The notes beneath the pieces were generated by a model. That model was not told where the DNA came from, did not search any database, and saw only the letters and a program-made list of their open reading frames with translations. 64,000 bases of DNA from Micromonospora chokoriensis (GTDB lineage Bacteria; Actinomycetota; Actinomycetes; Mycobacteriales; Micromonosporaceae). The stretch is from the NCBI RefSeq assembly GCF_900091505.1, contig NZ_LT607409.1, positions 5,022,001 to 5,086,000 of the forward strand, read 5' to 3'. Position numbers and translations under genes: made by a program. This document shows, one piece after another, positions 16,320-25,885 of the stretch (the stretch's first letter is position 1; every line of letters begins with the position of its first letter).

Positions 16320-18236
16320 CTACAGGGTGCGCGCCAGCCGGTCGGCGAGCGTGCGGGTGAAGCGGGCGGGGTCGGTCAGCTCACCGCCCTCGGCGAGCAC
16401 CGCCAGGCCGTAGAGCAGCTCCGCGGTCTCGGTCAGGGCCGCCTGGTCGCTGCCCTGCTCGTGGGCCTTGCGCAGCCCGGAGACCAGCGGGTGCCCGGGG
16501 TTGATCTCCAGGATCCGCTTGGTCGGGGGCACCTCGTGCCCCATGGCCCGGTACATCTTCTCCAGGGTCGGCGTGAGGTCGTGGGCGTCGCCGACGACGC
16601 AGGCCGGTGAGGTGGTCAGTCGCGACGACAGCCGGACCTCCCGGACGCTGTCGGTCAACGTGGTGCCGAGCCAGTCGAGCAGACCGGCGAACTCCTGCCG
16701 CTGCTGCTCGCGTTCGGCCTCAGCCTGCTGCTTCTCCTCGTCGGTGTCCAGGTCGATCTCGCCCTTGGCGATCGAGCGCAACGTCTTGCCGTCGTACGCG
16801 CCGACCCGCTCGACCCACACCTCGTCGACCTGGTCGGTGAGCAGCAGCACCTCGTGACCCTTGGCCCGGAAGGCCTCCAGGTGCGGCGAGTTCTCGATGG
16901 CGGCCCGGGACTCACCGGTGGCGTACCAGATGTCGTTCTGGCCGTCCTTCATCCGCGAGACGTAACCGGCCAGGTCGGTGGGCTCGGTCGCGTCGTGGGT
17001 GGAGGCCACGGAGAGGATGTCCAGCAGGGTGTCGCGGTTGTCGGTATCGTCGATCAGTCCCTCCTTGACCACCGCGCCGAACTCGGTCCAGAAGGTGCGG
17101 TAGCGCTCGGCGTGGTTGGCCTTCAGGTCCTTGACCGTGGCGAGGATCTTCTTGACCAGGCGGCGACGGACGATCTGGATCTGCCGGTCCTGCTGGAGGA
17201 TCTCCCGGGAGATGTTCAGCGACAGGTCGTGCGCGTCGACCACGCCCTTGACGAAGCGCAGGTACGTCGGGACGAGCGCCTCGCAGTCGTCCATGATGAA
17301 GACACGCTTGACGTAGAGCTGGACGCCGCGGCGGCCCTGCGGGGAGAACAGGTCCAGTGGGGCGTGGCTGGGCAGGAAGAGCAGCGCCTCGTACTCGAAG
17401 GTGCCCTCGCCCTTCATGTGCACGACTTCGAGCGGGTCGGCCCAGTCGTGGCTGACGTGCTTGTAGAACTCGTTGTACTCGGCGGCATCGACCTCGTCGC
17501 GGGGGCGCGCCCAGAGCGCCTTCATCGAGTTGAGGGTCTGCACCTCACTGGTGGGGGCCTCGCCGTCGGCGCCGGGGCGTTCGACGGTCATCCGGATCGG
17601 CCAGGCGATGAAGTCGGAGTATCGCTTGACGATGTCGCGGACGGTCCACTCGGCGGTGTAGTCGTGCAGGTTGTCCTCGGTGTCGGCCGGCTTGAGGTGC
17701 AGGGTCACCGTGGTGCCCTGCGGGGCCTCGTCCACCGCCTCGATCGAGTAGGTGCCCTCGCCGGTGGACTCCCAGCGGGTGCCGCCGGTCTCGCCGGCCT
17801 TGCGGGTGACCAGGGTGACCCGGTCGGCGACCATGAACGCGGCGTAGAAGCCGACGCCGAACTGGCCGATCAGGTCCTGCGAGGCGCGCGCGTCGGCGGA
17901 TTCCCGCAGTTGGCGCAGCAGCTCGGCGGTGCCCGACTTGGCGATGGTGCCGATCAACTGGACGACCTCGTCGCGGGTCATCCCGATGCCGTTGTCCCGC
18001 ACGCTGAGAGTGCGGGCGTCCCTGTCGACCTCGAGCGTCACGTGCAGGTCGTCGGTGTCGGCGACGAGGTCCTTGTCGACGAGAGTGGCCAGCCGCAGCT
18101 TGTCCAACGCGTCGGAGGCGTTCGAGATGAGCTCCCGCAGGAAGACGTCCTTGTTCGAATAGATCGAGTGGACCACCAACTGGAGGAGCTGACGCGCCTC
18201 GGCCTGGAACTCCAACGTTTCGGCCTGGTTGCTCAC
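16320..18236 (-). CDS. htpG: Hsp90-family chaperone HtpG
   Basis: A 638-residue cytosolic ATP-dependent chaperone of full family length. The GHKL ATPase domain has FLRELISNASDALDKLR, DNGIGMTRDEV and GQFGVGFYAAFMVAD; the middle domain has the GVVDAHDLSLNISREILQ block; the C-terminal dimer domain ends near residue 620. The GTG at 18236 (VSNQAETLEFQAEA) is chosen because GGGAG lies five bases upstream. The gene stands alone and no HrcA/CIRCE box was found in the 160 bases upstream. Confidence 0.97.
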   Translation of the reverse strand: MSNQAETLEFQAEARQLLQLVVHSIYSNKDVFLRELISNASDALDKLRLATLVDKDLVADTDDLHVTLEVDRDARTLSVRDNGIGMTRDEVVQLIGTIAKSGTAELLRQLRESADARASQDLIGQFGVGFYAAFMVADRVTLVTRKAGETGGTRWESTGEGTYSIEAVDEAPQGTTVTLHLKPADTEDNLHDYTAEWTVRDIVKRYSDFIAWPIRMTVERPGADGEAPTSEVQTLNSMKALWARPRDEVDAAEYNEFYKHVSHDWADPLEVVHMKGEGTFEYEALLFLPSHAPLDLFSPQGRRGVQLYVKRVFIMDDCEALVPTYLRFVKGVVDAHDLSLNISREILQQDRQIQIVRRRLVKKILATVKDLKANHAERYRTFWTEFGAVVKEGLIDDTDNRDTLLDILSVASTHDATEPTDLAGYVSRMKDGQNDIWYATGESRAAIENSPHLEAFRAKGHEVLLLTDQVDEVWVERVGAYDGKTLRSIAKGEIDLDTDEEKQQAEAEREQQRQEFAGLLDWLGTTLTDSVREVRLSSRLTTSPACVVGDAHDLTPTLEKMYRAMGHEVPPTKRILEINPGHPLVSGLRKAHEQGSDQAALTETAELLYGLAVLAEGGELTDPARFTRTLADRLARTL

Positions 18237-18354
18237 ACCGTCTCCCATCTCGGCTCGTGCGGGGTTTCGCGCAAAGGATACGAGTCGTCACGGGCCGGGG
18301 TACCGCCGCGTCCGGGTCGCATTCCCGATTAAGGGGGTCGTCGGTGTGACATGG

Positions 18355-18390
18355 CTGACTTTGGTTAACAGAAGTCAGGCGGGATAGCGT
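18355..18390 (+). promoter_or_regulatory. operator-overlapped promoter of a leaderless SDR gene
   Basis: CTGACTT (18355-18361) and AAGTCAG (18372-18378) form a perfect 7-bp dyad with a ten-base spacer containing GTTAAC. It overlaps a -35-like TTGGTT (18361-18366) that lies 18 bases from a -10 TAGCGT (18385-18390). The ATG at 18398 follows the -10 by seven bases with only a weak ribosome site, so the mRNA is probably leaderless and repressed by a dimeric regulator encoded elsewhere. Confidence 0.55.
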
Positions 18391-18397
18391 TACCGCC

Positions 18398-19096
18398 ATG
18401 AAGATCTCCGGAAGCACCGCCCTCGTCACCGGCGCCAACCGCGGCCTCGGCCGCCACCTGGCCGCCGAACTCGTCGCCCGCGGCGCCACCGTCTACGCCG
18501 GCGCGCGCAACCCGGACACCGTGGACCTCCCCGGCGTGACGCCGGTGCGCCTGGACATCACCGACCCCGCCTCGGTGGCCGCCGCCGCCGAGCGTGCCGG
18601 CGACGTGAACCTGCTGATCAACAACGCGGGTATCGACACCCGCACCGACCTCCTCGACGGCGACCTGGACCTCATCCGGCTGGAGCTGGAGACCCACTAC
18701 CTCGGCACCCTGTCCACGGTCCGGGCGTTCGCGCCGGCCATCGCCGGCAACGGCGGCGGAACGATCCTCAACGTGCTCTCCGTGCTGTCCTGGGTGAACT
18801 TCCCGATGCACGCCGCCTACGGCGCCGCGAAGTCCGCCGAGTGGGCGATGACCAACGCGCTGCGCCTCCAGCTCGCCGAGCGCAACATCCGGGTCGCCGG
18901 CCTGCACGTCGGCTACCTGGACACCGACATGGCCGCCCACATCACCAGCCCGAAGTCCGACCCGGCGGTGGTCGCCCGGCTCACCGTCGACGGCATCGAG
19001 GCCGACGCGTACGAGATCGTCGCCGACGACGTCAGCCGGCGGGTGCAGGCCGGGTTCCCCGGCGGTGTGGCGGCGCTCTACCCCCAGCTCCCCTGA
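18398..19096 (+). CDS. short-chain dehydrogenase/reductase
   Basis: A 232-residue classical SDR: TGANRGLGRHLA nucleotide-binding motif near residues 11-22, NNAG at about 72-75, and the catalytic Ser..Tyr-x3-Lys in LSVLSWVNFPMHAAYGAAKSA. Arg at the end of beta-2 region (ARNPD) suggests NADP preference. Substrate unknown. It is divergent from htpG and converges with the M28 peptidase across a terminator. The upstream dyad indicates tight repression. Confidence 0.92.
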   Translation: MKISGSTALVTGANRGLGRHLAAELVARGATVYAGARNPDTVDLPGVTPVRLDITDPASVAAAAERAGDVNLLINNAGIDTRTDLLDGDLDLIRLELETHYLGTLSTVRAFAPAIAGNGGGTILNVLSVLSWVNFPMHAAYGAAKSAEWAMTNALRLQLAERNIRVAGLHVGYLDTDMAAHITSPKSDPAVVARLTVDGIEADAYEIVADDVSRRVQAGFPGGVAALYPQLP

Positions 19097-19110
19097 CCTG
19101 AGGACACGAA

Positions 19111-19142
19111 GGGCCGCCGCCGGCGAGCACCGGCGGCGGCCC
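19111..19142. terminator. bidirectional terminator between SDR and M28 genes
   Basis: GGGCCGCCGCCGG pairs perfectly with CCGGCGGCGGCCC around a six-base loop, between stops at 19096 (+) and 19161 (-). Confidence 0.85.
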
Positions 19143-19160
19143 ACCCGCACGGGTACGCGG

Positions 19161-20612
19161 TCAGCTCGCCTGCAACGCCACGTCGTCGAGCACGAAGCTG
19201 GTCTGCAACGACGAGTCCTCGGTGCCGGTGAACGTCAGGGTCACCGTCTGACCGGCGAACCCGGCCACGTTGACGCTGCGCTGGGTGTAACCGGTGGCCG
19301 CGTTCAGATTCGAGTACGTCGCCAGCGTGGTGGAGCCCAGCTGCACGGTGAGCCGGTCGTACGCCGTGGAAGACGTCGTCTCGGCGGTGTCGATGTGCAG
19401 CCAGAACGACAGCGTGTAGCTGGCACAGCTGGCCGGCAGCGTCACCGACTGCGACAGGCTCTCCGTGCTGGTGCCGCCGTTGCCGCCCAACCACGCCTTG
19501 TACGACCCGCTCCGGGCCGGCTGGCCGCTGGAACTGGTGATCACGCCGGAGGACGCGGCCCACGGGGTGCTGCCGCTCTCGAAGCCGCCGTTGCCGATCA
19601 CCTGACCGCCGGTGCAGCTCGGGGTGCCGCCGCTCACGGCGAGCTGCCACACCGCGTACGCGACGCCGTCGGCCGCCCGGTTCAGCACGGTGGCGCTGAC
19701 GTTGGCGGTGGTGTCGCAGGACCGGTGGTAGCAGGGGTCGTACGCGGCGTTCGCGGTGCCGCCCCACTTGGCCGCCTGGGCGCTGGTCTTGCGGGCGCTG
19801 GCGCCGGCGGCGTAGCCGGAGGTGGGGATGCCGGCCTGCTGGAAGTAGTAGTCGTCGGAGCGGCCCTGACCCTCGACGTTCTCCTCGGGTTGCAGACCCA
19901 ACGAGTCCCAGTACGCCTTCAGCGGCGCCGCCGTGGTCGAGGTGACCCGGTTGATGAAGTAGCCGCCGTTGACCGAGCCGACCATGTCGAAGTTGTAGTA
20001 GCCCTTGATGTAGCCGCGCTGCGTGGAGGTGAGCGAGTTGACGTAGAAGCGGGAGCCGTTGAGGCCCTGCTCCTCGTCGGTCCACCAGGCGAATCTGACC
20101 TTCTTCGTCATGGTCGGGTTCTGCGCGGCCAGGACCAGCGCGTTCTCCAGCAGGGTCGCCGAGCCGGTGGCGTTGTCGTTGATGCCGGGGCCGGCCGAGA
20201 CGCCGTCCAGGTGAGCGCCGAACATGACCACCTGGTCGGCCGCGCCACCCCGCCACTCCGCGATGAGGTTGTTGGACGGGTACCGGCAGCTGGAGCAGTA
20301 CTGCTCGCTGACGGTGTAGCCGGCGGCCTGGAGCCTGCTCTTGACGTAGGCGAGCGAGGCCGTGTATCCGGCCGATCCGGCCCGCCGGTTACCGCCGTTG
20401 CTGGTGGCGATGCTGTTGAACTGGGTGAGGTGGGCCTGGACATTGGTGACCGAAATGTCTGGTGCGGCCAGCGCGGCGACGGTGGCGGCGATCGGCCGGG
20501 CCATCGTCGTCGCGGTGATGGGCGACGCGACCACCGGCTGTGCGGTCAGCGCCACCGTCGTCCCGGCGAACACGACGAGCGCGACTCCGGCGCTCAGCGT
20601 TCTGCCTCTCAT
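19161..20612 (-). CDS. secreted M28 zinc aminopeptidase with C-terminal carbohydrate/adhesion-like domain
   Basis: A 483-residue exported peptidase. After a signal peptide ([21 protein letters not shown]) and a pro-region, the M28 domain (about residues 95-330) carries the co-catalytic zinc residues in [29 protein letters not shown] and the last histidine in CYHRSCD. It resembles Streptomyces aminopeptidase S and Y-type enzymes. The last 150 residues ([14 protein letters not shown] to FVLDDVAL) form a beta-sandwich like proprotein/carbohydrate-binding modules. The ATG at 20612 follows GAGGAG; the open frame extends far upstream antisense to the kinase gene but without coding signals. Confidence 0.92.
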   Translation of the reverse strand: MRGRTLSAGVALVVFAGTTVALTAQPVVASPITATTMARPIAATVAALAAPDISVTNVQAHLTQFNSIATSNGGNRRAGSAGYTASLAYVKSRLQAAGYTVSEQYCSSCRYPSNNLIAEWRGGAADQVVMFGAHLDGVSAGPGINDNATGSATLLENALVLAAQNPTMTKKVRFAWWTDEEQGLNGSRFYVNSLTSTQRGYIKGYYNFDMVGSVNGGYFINRVTSTTAAPLKAYWDSLGLQPEENVEGQGRSDDYYFQQAGIPTSGYAAGASARKTSAQAAKWGGTANAAYDPCYHRSCDTTANVSATVLNRAADGVAYAVWQLAVSGGTPSCTGGQVIGNGGFESGSTPWAASSGVITSSSGQPARSGSYKAWLGGNGGTSTESLSQSVTLPASCASYTLSFWLHIDTAETTSSTAYDRLTVQLGSTTLATYSNLNAATGYTQRSVNVAGFAGQTVTLTFTGTEDSSLQTSFVLDDVALQAS

Positions 20613-20816
20613 GAGGGCTCCTCGGGGGTTGCAGGGATACCCGAGACACTTACAGGTATCGATGCAATGAGCATCGGACGTTCGTCCCGAACCACCGACG
20701 GTTCGACGATGGGTACCGGCGTCGGCACAGGTGAGTAGAGGTGCCAGGATGGGTAGGTAACGCCAGCAGGGGTCGTCGGGCCCGGAACGGGGGCTTGCGA
20801 TGGGGCCGGGTCGAGC

Positions 20817-23606
20817 GTGACACGACCCAGCATCGACCTGTTCAGCGGCGGTGGCGACACCGGTCGGCTGATGGCCGCACTGGACTGGGCCCGTACGCCG
20901 CTCGGCCCGGTCGACGGGTGGCCGCAGAGCCTGCGGGCCGCGGTCCGGCTGGTCCTCTCCTCCCGTTACCCCATGCTGCTGCTCTGGGGCGAGGAGTTCT
21001 CCCAGCTCTACAACGACGCGTACGCCACGCTGATCGGCGACAAGCACCCCGCCGCGCTCGGCGACGACGTGCGGGTGACCCTGGCCGAGGGCTGGGACGT
21101 GCTCGCCCCGCTGATCCAGCAGGCCATGACGACGGGGGTGGCCAGCTGGGTTCCGGCCCTGCGGCTGCTGCTGGAGCGGGCCGGCTACCGCGAAGAGGCG
21201 TACTTCAGCGTCTCGCACGCCCCGGCCCGGGACGACGACGGCCGTACCGTCGGCGTGTTCACCGTGTGCAGCGAGGTCACCGAGCAGGTGGTCGGGGAAC
21301 GGCGGCTGCGGCTGCTGCGCGACCTGTCCGTCCTCGGCGACGGTCGCACCGTCGACGTGGACGCGACCGGCGCCCGGCTGATCGCGACCATCGGCGGTCA
21401 CCCGCTGGACGTCCCGTTCGCTGCCGTCTACCTGCGCGACGGCGCGTCCCTGCGGCGGGTCGCCCGCACCGGCGGCGTCCAGGGCGCGCTGCCGGGCACC
21501 GTCGACCTGGCCGACGCGGGCCCGATCGCCCACGCCTGGGGGCTGCCGGACGCCGCCGAGGGTCGCCCGGCCCAGGTCTGCGACGTCGCCGACCGGATGG
21601 CACTGCCCGCCGGCGCCTGGGACGACCCGGTCCACACCGCGCTGGCGCTGCCACTGCCCTCCGGCGACGAGGACCAACCGCTCGGTGTCCTGCTGGTCGG
21701 GGTCAGCCCGAGCCGACGGCTCGACGAGGCGTACCGGTCCTTCCACCAACTCCTGGCGCAACAGGCGTCCCTGGCGTTGCGCAACGCCCAGGAGTACGAG
21801 GAGGAGCGGTGCCGGATCGAGGCGCTGGCCGAACTGGACCGGGTGAAGACGGACTTCTTCGCCAACGTCAGCCACGAGTTCCGTACCCCGTTGACGCTCA
21901 TGCTCGGCCCGCTGACCGACGCCCTCACCGACGCCACCGCTCCCCTGGCGGCCGTGCAACGGGAGCGGGTGGAGACCGCGTGGCGCAACGCCACCCGACT
22001 GCTGACGCTCGTCAACAGCCTGCTCACCTTCTCCAGCCTGGAAGCCGGTCGCGCCCGCAGCGATGCCCGGACCGTCGACCTGTCCGCGCTCACCGCGGAG
22101 CTCGCCGGCGTGTTCCGGGCCGCCGTCGAACGGGCCGGACTGGCTCTGGAGGTGGCCTGCCCTCCGCTGCCCCGACCGGTCACGATCGACCCCGTCAACT
22201 GGGAACGCATCGTCACCAACCTGCTGTCCAACGCTTTGAAGTACACGTTCATCGGCCGGATCCGGGTCACCCTGGACGCCGACGACGAGGAGGTACGCCT
22301 CACCGTCGCGGACACCGGCATCGGCATCGGCGAGCAGGACCTGCCGAAACTCTTCGAACGCTTCCACCGGGTGCGGGGTGCCCGCTCACGCAGCCACGAG
22401 GGCACCGGCATCGGCCTGGCCCTGGTGAACGAGTTGGCCCGGCTGGAGGGCGGCGAGGTGCGGGTGACCAGCCGGGTGGGTGCCGGCAGCACCTTCACCG
22501 TGGTGCTGCCCTGGTCGGCGACCCGCCGTAGCGCGGTGGCCGACCCGCCGGTGCAGCGGCGGGGTGACGCGGCCCGCGCCGCCGTGGATGAGGCGGCCGG
22601 CTGGCTCGCCGAGGCGAGCGACAACCCGACCGAACCGGAGCACACCTCCGGGCCGGCCGCGGACGAGCTGGCCGGCGCGCGCATCCTGGTCGCCGACGAC
22701 AACGCCGACATGCGCGCGTACCTCAGTCGGTTGCTGACCGGGCAGGGCTGGCGGGTGCGGGCCGTCACCGACGGCCGGCAGGCCCTCGACGAGGTCCACC
22801 GCGAACGGCCCGACCTGGTCCTCACCGACGTGATGATGCCGGTGCTGGACGGTTTCGACCTGCTGCGCCGGCTCCGCGCGGACCCGGCGACCCGGGCGCT
22901 GCCGGTGCTGGTGCTGTCCGCCCGCGCCGGCGGTGCGGCCAGCGTGGAGGGCCTCGGCCTGGGCGCCGACGACTACCTGGTGAAGCCGTTCGCCGCGACC
23001 GAACTGATCGCCCGGATCCGGGCTGCGATCCGGCGGGCCCGCGACCGCCACGACCCGGCCGACACGGGGACGGGCGACGCCCCACCGGCACGCACCGGCG
23101 CGGTCACGGCGGTCACGGAGCCGACGGCCGAGGACGGGAGGACGGCGGTCGGCGTCGCCACCGGCAGGCCGGACCGCGGCGCGTCCACGCACGATGCCGT
23201 GGCCGACCGGGACGGCACCGGCGACGCCCTGGACACCGACTGGACGTACCCCTCCGCGCCCACCTCCGCGGCGCTGATGCGCGGAGATGTCCGACGGACG
23301 CTACGCGACCTCGCCGTCGACCCGGACGTGCTGGAGGACCTGCTGCTGGCCGCGTCCGAGGCGGTGAACAACGCCGTCGAGCACGCACAGCGGCCCAGCC
23401 GCCCCGAGGTACGGGTACGGGTCCAGGTGAGTGACGGTCTGGTCCGGATCTCGGTGCGGGACTTCGGCACCTGGCGGGACCGCCGACCGGCCATGGACCG
23501 GGGCCGCGGCGCGCTGCTGATGAACGCCTACGGCGACGTACGGCTGGTCTCCACCGCGGAGGGGACGACGGTGACGATCGAACGCCGGTTGGACGACCCG
23601 GCCTGA
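20817..23606 (+). CDS. hybrid sensor kinase: PAS-GAF-HisKA-HATPase-REC plus anti-sigma-type ATPase
   Basis: A 929-residue soluble signalling protein. Order: PAS-like region (residues 20-160, [18 protein letters not shown]), GAF (165-325), HisKA with the phospho-acceptor in [10 protein letters not shown] (His353), HATPase_c with N box [12 protein letters not shown] and G boxes DTGIGIG and GTGIGLALV (to about 570), receiver domain (about 622-740: VADDNADM, phospho-Asp in [11 protein letters not shown], Lys in YLVKPF), a Pro/Gly/Thr linker, and a C-terminal SpoIIAB/RsbW-like ATPase ([29 protein letters not shown]). The last domain suggests output through sigma-factor partner switching rather than DNA binding. 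GTG start; no transmembrane helix. Confidence 0.92.
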   Translation: MTRPSIDLFSGGGDTGRLMAALDWARTPLGPVDGWPQSLRAAVRLVLSSRYPMLLLWGEEFSQLYNDAYATLIGDKHPAALGDDVRVTLAEGWDVLAPLIQQAMTTGVASWVPALRLLLERAGYREEAYFSVSHAPARDDDGRTVGVFTVCSEVTEQVVGERRLRLLRDLSVLGDGRTVDVDATGARLIATIGGHPLDVPFAAVYLRDGASLRRVARTGGVQGALPGTVDLADAGPIAHAWGLPDAAEGRPAQVCDVADRMALPAGAWDDPVHTALALPLPSGDEDQPLGVLLVGVSPSRRLDEAYRSFHQLLAQQASLALRNAQEYEEERCRIEALAELDRVKTDFFANVSHEFRTPLTLMLGPLTDALTDATAPLAAVQRERVETAWRNATRLLTLVNSLLTFSSLEAGRARSDARTVDLSALTAELAGVFRAAVERAGLALEVACPPLPRPVTIDPVNWERIVTNLLSNALKYTFIGRIRVTLDADDEEVRLTVADTGIGIGEQDLPKLFERFHRVRGARSRSHEGTGIGLALVNELARLEGGEVRVTSRVGAGSTFTVVLPWSATRRSAVADPPVQRRGDAARAAVDEAAGWLAEASDNPTEPEHTSGPAADELAGARILVADDNADMRAYLSRLLTGQGWRVRAVTDGRQALDEVHRERPDLVLTDVMMPVLDGFDLLRRLRADPATRALPVLVLSARAGGAASVEGLGLGADDYLVKPFAATELIARIRAAIRRARDRHDPADTGTGDAPPARTGAVTAVTEPTAEDGRTAVGVATGRPDRGASTHDAVADRDGTGDALDTDWTYPSAPTSAALMRGDVRRTLRDLAVDPDVLEDLLLAASEAVNNAVEHAQRPSRPEVRVRVQVSDGLVRISVRDFGTWRDRRPAMDRGRGALLMNAYGDVRLVSTAEGTTVTIERRLDDPA

Positions 23607-23637
23607 GTGGCCGGCCCGGGTTCACCCGCCGTCGGCG

Positions 23638-24390
23638 TCAGAGCTGACCACCGGCGGCGTCCCGGGCGACGATGCCGTCGAGCCGCTCCCCCGGGCTCAG
23701 CAGTGTCGGATCGAACCAGAAGATCACCACCTGCTTGTCGACACTCCACCGGGCCAGGCGGGCATCGACCTGCCGCCCGTCCACGGTGCCGGTGACGCGG
23801 TGGGCGGGGCCGACGAAGTAACCGAAGGTGGGCACCGGCGTGGTCGACGAACGCTCGTCATAGCCGATCTGGTGGAATCCGGGGCTGCGGTCGGCCCCCT
23901 CCACGTCGTTGACCAGGATGTCCGTGGTCAGCATGCCGTCCGGGAGGCGGCGGCCGGCGGCCAGCCCGATGGTCACCTTCGGTTCGCCGGGCACGGACAC
24001 CCGAACGACGTAGTACACCCGCTGCTCCGCGCCGTACCGCACCTTGCTGTCGATCACCTGGCCCAGCGGTTTCGGGGACGGCACGTCGCCGGCCGTCGGC
24101 GGCGGGGTGGGCTCCAACGACCTCGCCGGCGTCGGCGAGACACCTGCCGGTGACGGGGCGACGACGACCGGCGGGCGACGATCGGCCGTCGGCGTTTCCG
24201 ACGTTCGATAGTCCACCGCCACCACGACGACGGCCGCCAGCCCGGCCGCGAGTGTCGCCGCCCCGGCTCCGGCAACCCGCCGACGGGTACGCAACCGTCG
24301 TCCGTCGCGCATCACGGCGGCCAGGTCGAGGACGGTGTCGGGGCGCTCGGTCGCCCGCATGGCGTCGCGCAGCCGCTCCAGCTCGGTCAT
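23638..24390 (-). CDS. membrane protein encoded with an ECF sigma factor
   Basis: A 250-residue protein with a short cytosolic N-terminus (MTELERLRDAMRATERPDTVLD), one membrane helix (VAGAGAATLAAGLAAVVVVAV, residues 40-60), a Pro/Thr-rich stalk and an extracytoplasmic domain of about 150 residues (VDSKVRYGAEQRVYYVVRV-like start, DKQVVIFWFDPTLLSPGE end). Its start overlaps the stop of the sigma-factor gene by four bases. By position it is the candidate anti-sigma or sensor partner; it lacks the HxxxCxxC zinc motif of ZAS anti-sigma factors, so the role is inferred. Confidence 0.75.
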   Translation of the reverse strand: MTELERLRDAMRATERPDTVLDLAAVMRDGRRLRTRRRVAGAGAATLAAGLAAVVVVAVDYRTSETPTADRRPPVVVAPSPAGVSPTPARSLEPTPPPTAGDVPSPKPLGQVIDSKVRYGAEQRVYYVVRVSVPGEPKVTIGLAAGRRLPDGMLTTDILVNDVEGADRSPGFHQIGYDERSSTTPVPTFGYFVGPAHRVTGTVDGRQVDARLARWSVDKQVVIFWFDPTLLSPGERLDGIVARDAAGGQL

Positions 24391-24887
24391 CGGCGCGCCT
24401 CCTCGTCGGCGTGCCGCGGTGCCGCGGCGCGTAGTTTCTGCAGGGCCCGCGAGCTGGTGCTCTTGACCGTGCCCACGGATACGGCGAGTTCGCGGGCCAC
24501 CTGCGCCTCCGGTAGGTCGAAGTAGTAGCGCAGCACGACGATGGCCCGCTCCCGAGGGCTGAGCGCACGGAGGATGCCGATCAGCCAGCGCCGGGTGGTG
24601 ACCTCGTCGGCCACGTCCCCGCGCCGTTGCTCGGGCACGTCGTCGGTCGCGTACTCGCGCATCGGCCGCCGCCACCCGTCCACCAGGTGGTTGACCAGGG
24701 TGCGGCGGGCGTACCCGTAGGCGTCGTCGTCGTGGACCCGCGACCAGGACGCGTACGTGCGGGCAAGGGCGGTCTGCGCGGCGTCCTCGGCCAGGTGGTG
24801 ATCGCCGGTCATCAGGAACGCGGCGTGCACGAGCCGCGCGGACGCCGCCCGCGCGAACTCGACGAACTCCGCGTCGCCCCGCGCCAC
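24387..24887 (-). CDS. SigE70-family ECF RNA polymerase sigma factor
   Basis: A 166-residue ECF sigma factor with region 2 (FVEFARAASARLVHAAFLMTG..AEDAAQTALARTYASW) and region 4 (LRALSPRERAIVVLRYYFDLPEAQVARELAVSVGTVKSTSSRALQKLR). It belongs to the actinobacterial SigE-like (SigE70) group. The GTG at 24887 (VARGDAEFVEF) is chosen because GGGGGAGG lies six bases upstream; a further upstream GTG lies inside that site. Followed by a coupled membrane protein gene. Its promoter targets are unknown. Confidence 0.9.
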   Translation of the reverse strand: MARGDAEFVEFARAASARLVHAAFLMTGDHHLAEDAAQTALARTYASWSRVHDDDAYGYARRTLVNHLVDGWRRPMREYATDDVPEQRRGDVADEVTTRRWLIGILRALSPRERAIVVLRYYFDLPEAQVARELAVSVGTVKSTSSRALQKLRAAAPRHADEEARR

Positions 24888-25025
24888 CGTGAACCTCCCC
24901 CGTGCCACACCGCTATGGACGGGTCAGGTCGGCGGAAGGTTGAGCGGTGGGTCACATCAACTTTTCGCCAGGGTCACCCGTCTTCTCCTCCGCGTCGCCG
25001 CCGAAGGCTGCGCGAGGGGAGAGAC

Positions 25026-25862
25026 ATGTCGACGAAGGTTACCGACCGATGGCGTTCCGCCTCGGCGACGCTGCTACTGGCGGTGGCGCTGCTCACCGGA
25101 TGCGGACTGCCAGCCGACGGGCGGCCTGCGAACGAGCCCGTCTTCGCCGGGCCGTCGCCCGACGGGCCCCTCGCGCCGGTCGCCACCGGTGGACCGACCG
25201 GGGTCGTCGACGTGGTGCCCAGTTCGGTGCCCGTCGTCCCGATCAGCTATCCCGCGTCCGGCGGGAACCGGTGGGTGACGGCGTCCGCCGAGAGCGCGCC
25301 GGCGCGGAACGGCCGGGGCACGTTGATGCGGTACCGCGTCGCCGTGGAACGCGACATCCGGGGCCTTCCGGTGGAGGACATCGCCACAGCGGTCACCGAC
25401 ACCCTGAACGACCCACGTGGGTGGACGGCGGGCGGGGCGTGGCGACTGCGCCGGGTGGGTGCGGACGATCCGACCGACTTCACCGTCTACCTGGCCACTC
25501 CCGGCACCCGTGACACCCTCTGCCAGGACCAGCCGGACGGCTACACCTCGTGCCGCAACGGTGGTCGGGTGGTGCTCAACGTGGCGCGTTGGGTCAAGGG
25601 GGTGCCCGGGTACGGGGCGAGTCTTGCCACCTACCGGGAGTACATGGTCAACCACGAGGTGGGGCACAAACTCGGCTTCGGTCACGAGCGGTGCCCCGGG
25701 CGGGGCCGAGGAGCGCCGGTGATGCAGCAGCAGACGCTGGGTCTGCACGGCTGCACCGCGAACGCCTGGCCGTACCCGCAGGGCAAGGTCCGCTACAGCG
25801 GGCCGGTCGGGGCGTACGACGACAGGATCCCGCGTCGCGAGGGCGCGTACTCCGCGCACTGA
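25026..25862 (+). CDS. DUF3152 lipoprotein, predicted zinc metalloprotease fold
   Basis: A 278-residue exported lipoprotein with lipobox LLTGCG (Cys near residue 25), a Pro-rich spacer and the DUF3152 domain (residues 85-270): RYRVAVERDIRG, DFTVYLATPGTRDTLC, VVLNVARWVKGVPGY, and the metal motif NHEVGHKLGFGHERC, a HExxHxxGxxH-type signature in which Glu would be catalytic. Family members in mycobacteria and streptomycetes lack a known substrate. ATG preceded by GGGGAGAG. It is divergent from the sigma factor gene, sharing a 138-base control region. Confidence 0.9.
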   Translation: MSTKVTDRWRSASATLLLAVALLTGCGLPADGRPANEPVFAGPSPDGPLAPVATGGPTGVVDVVPSSVPVVPISYPASGGNRWVTASAESAPARNGRGTLMRYRVAVERDIRGLPVEDIATAVTDTLNDPRGWTAGGAWRLRRVGADDPTDFTVYLATPGTRDTLCQDQPDGYTSCRNGGRVVLNVARWVKGVPGYGASLATYREYMVNHEVGHKLGFGHERCPGRGRGAPVMQQQTLGLHGCTANAWPYPQGKVRYSGPVGAYDDRIPRREGAYSAH

Positions 25863-25885
25863 TCCTGATCGACCGGGGCGGCGCC

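Noticed and set aside
20613-22367. A 585-codon N-terminal extension of the M28 peptidase frame
   Set aside because: It would place the signal peptide in the middle of the protein; GAGGAG and the signal sequence set the start at 20612, and the kinase occupies the opposite strand.
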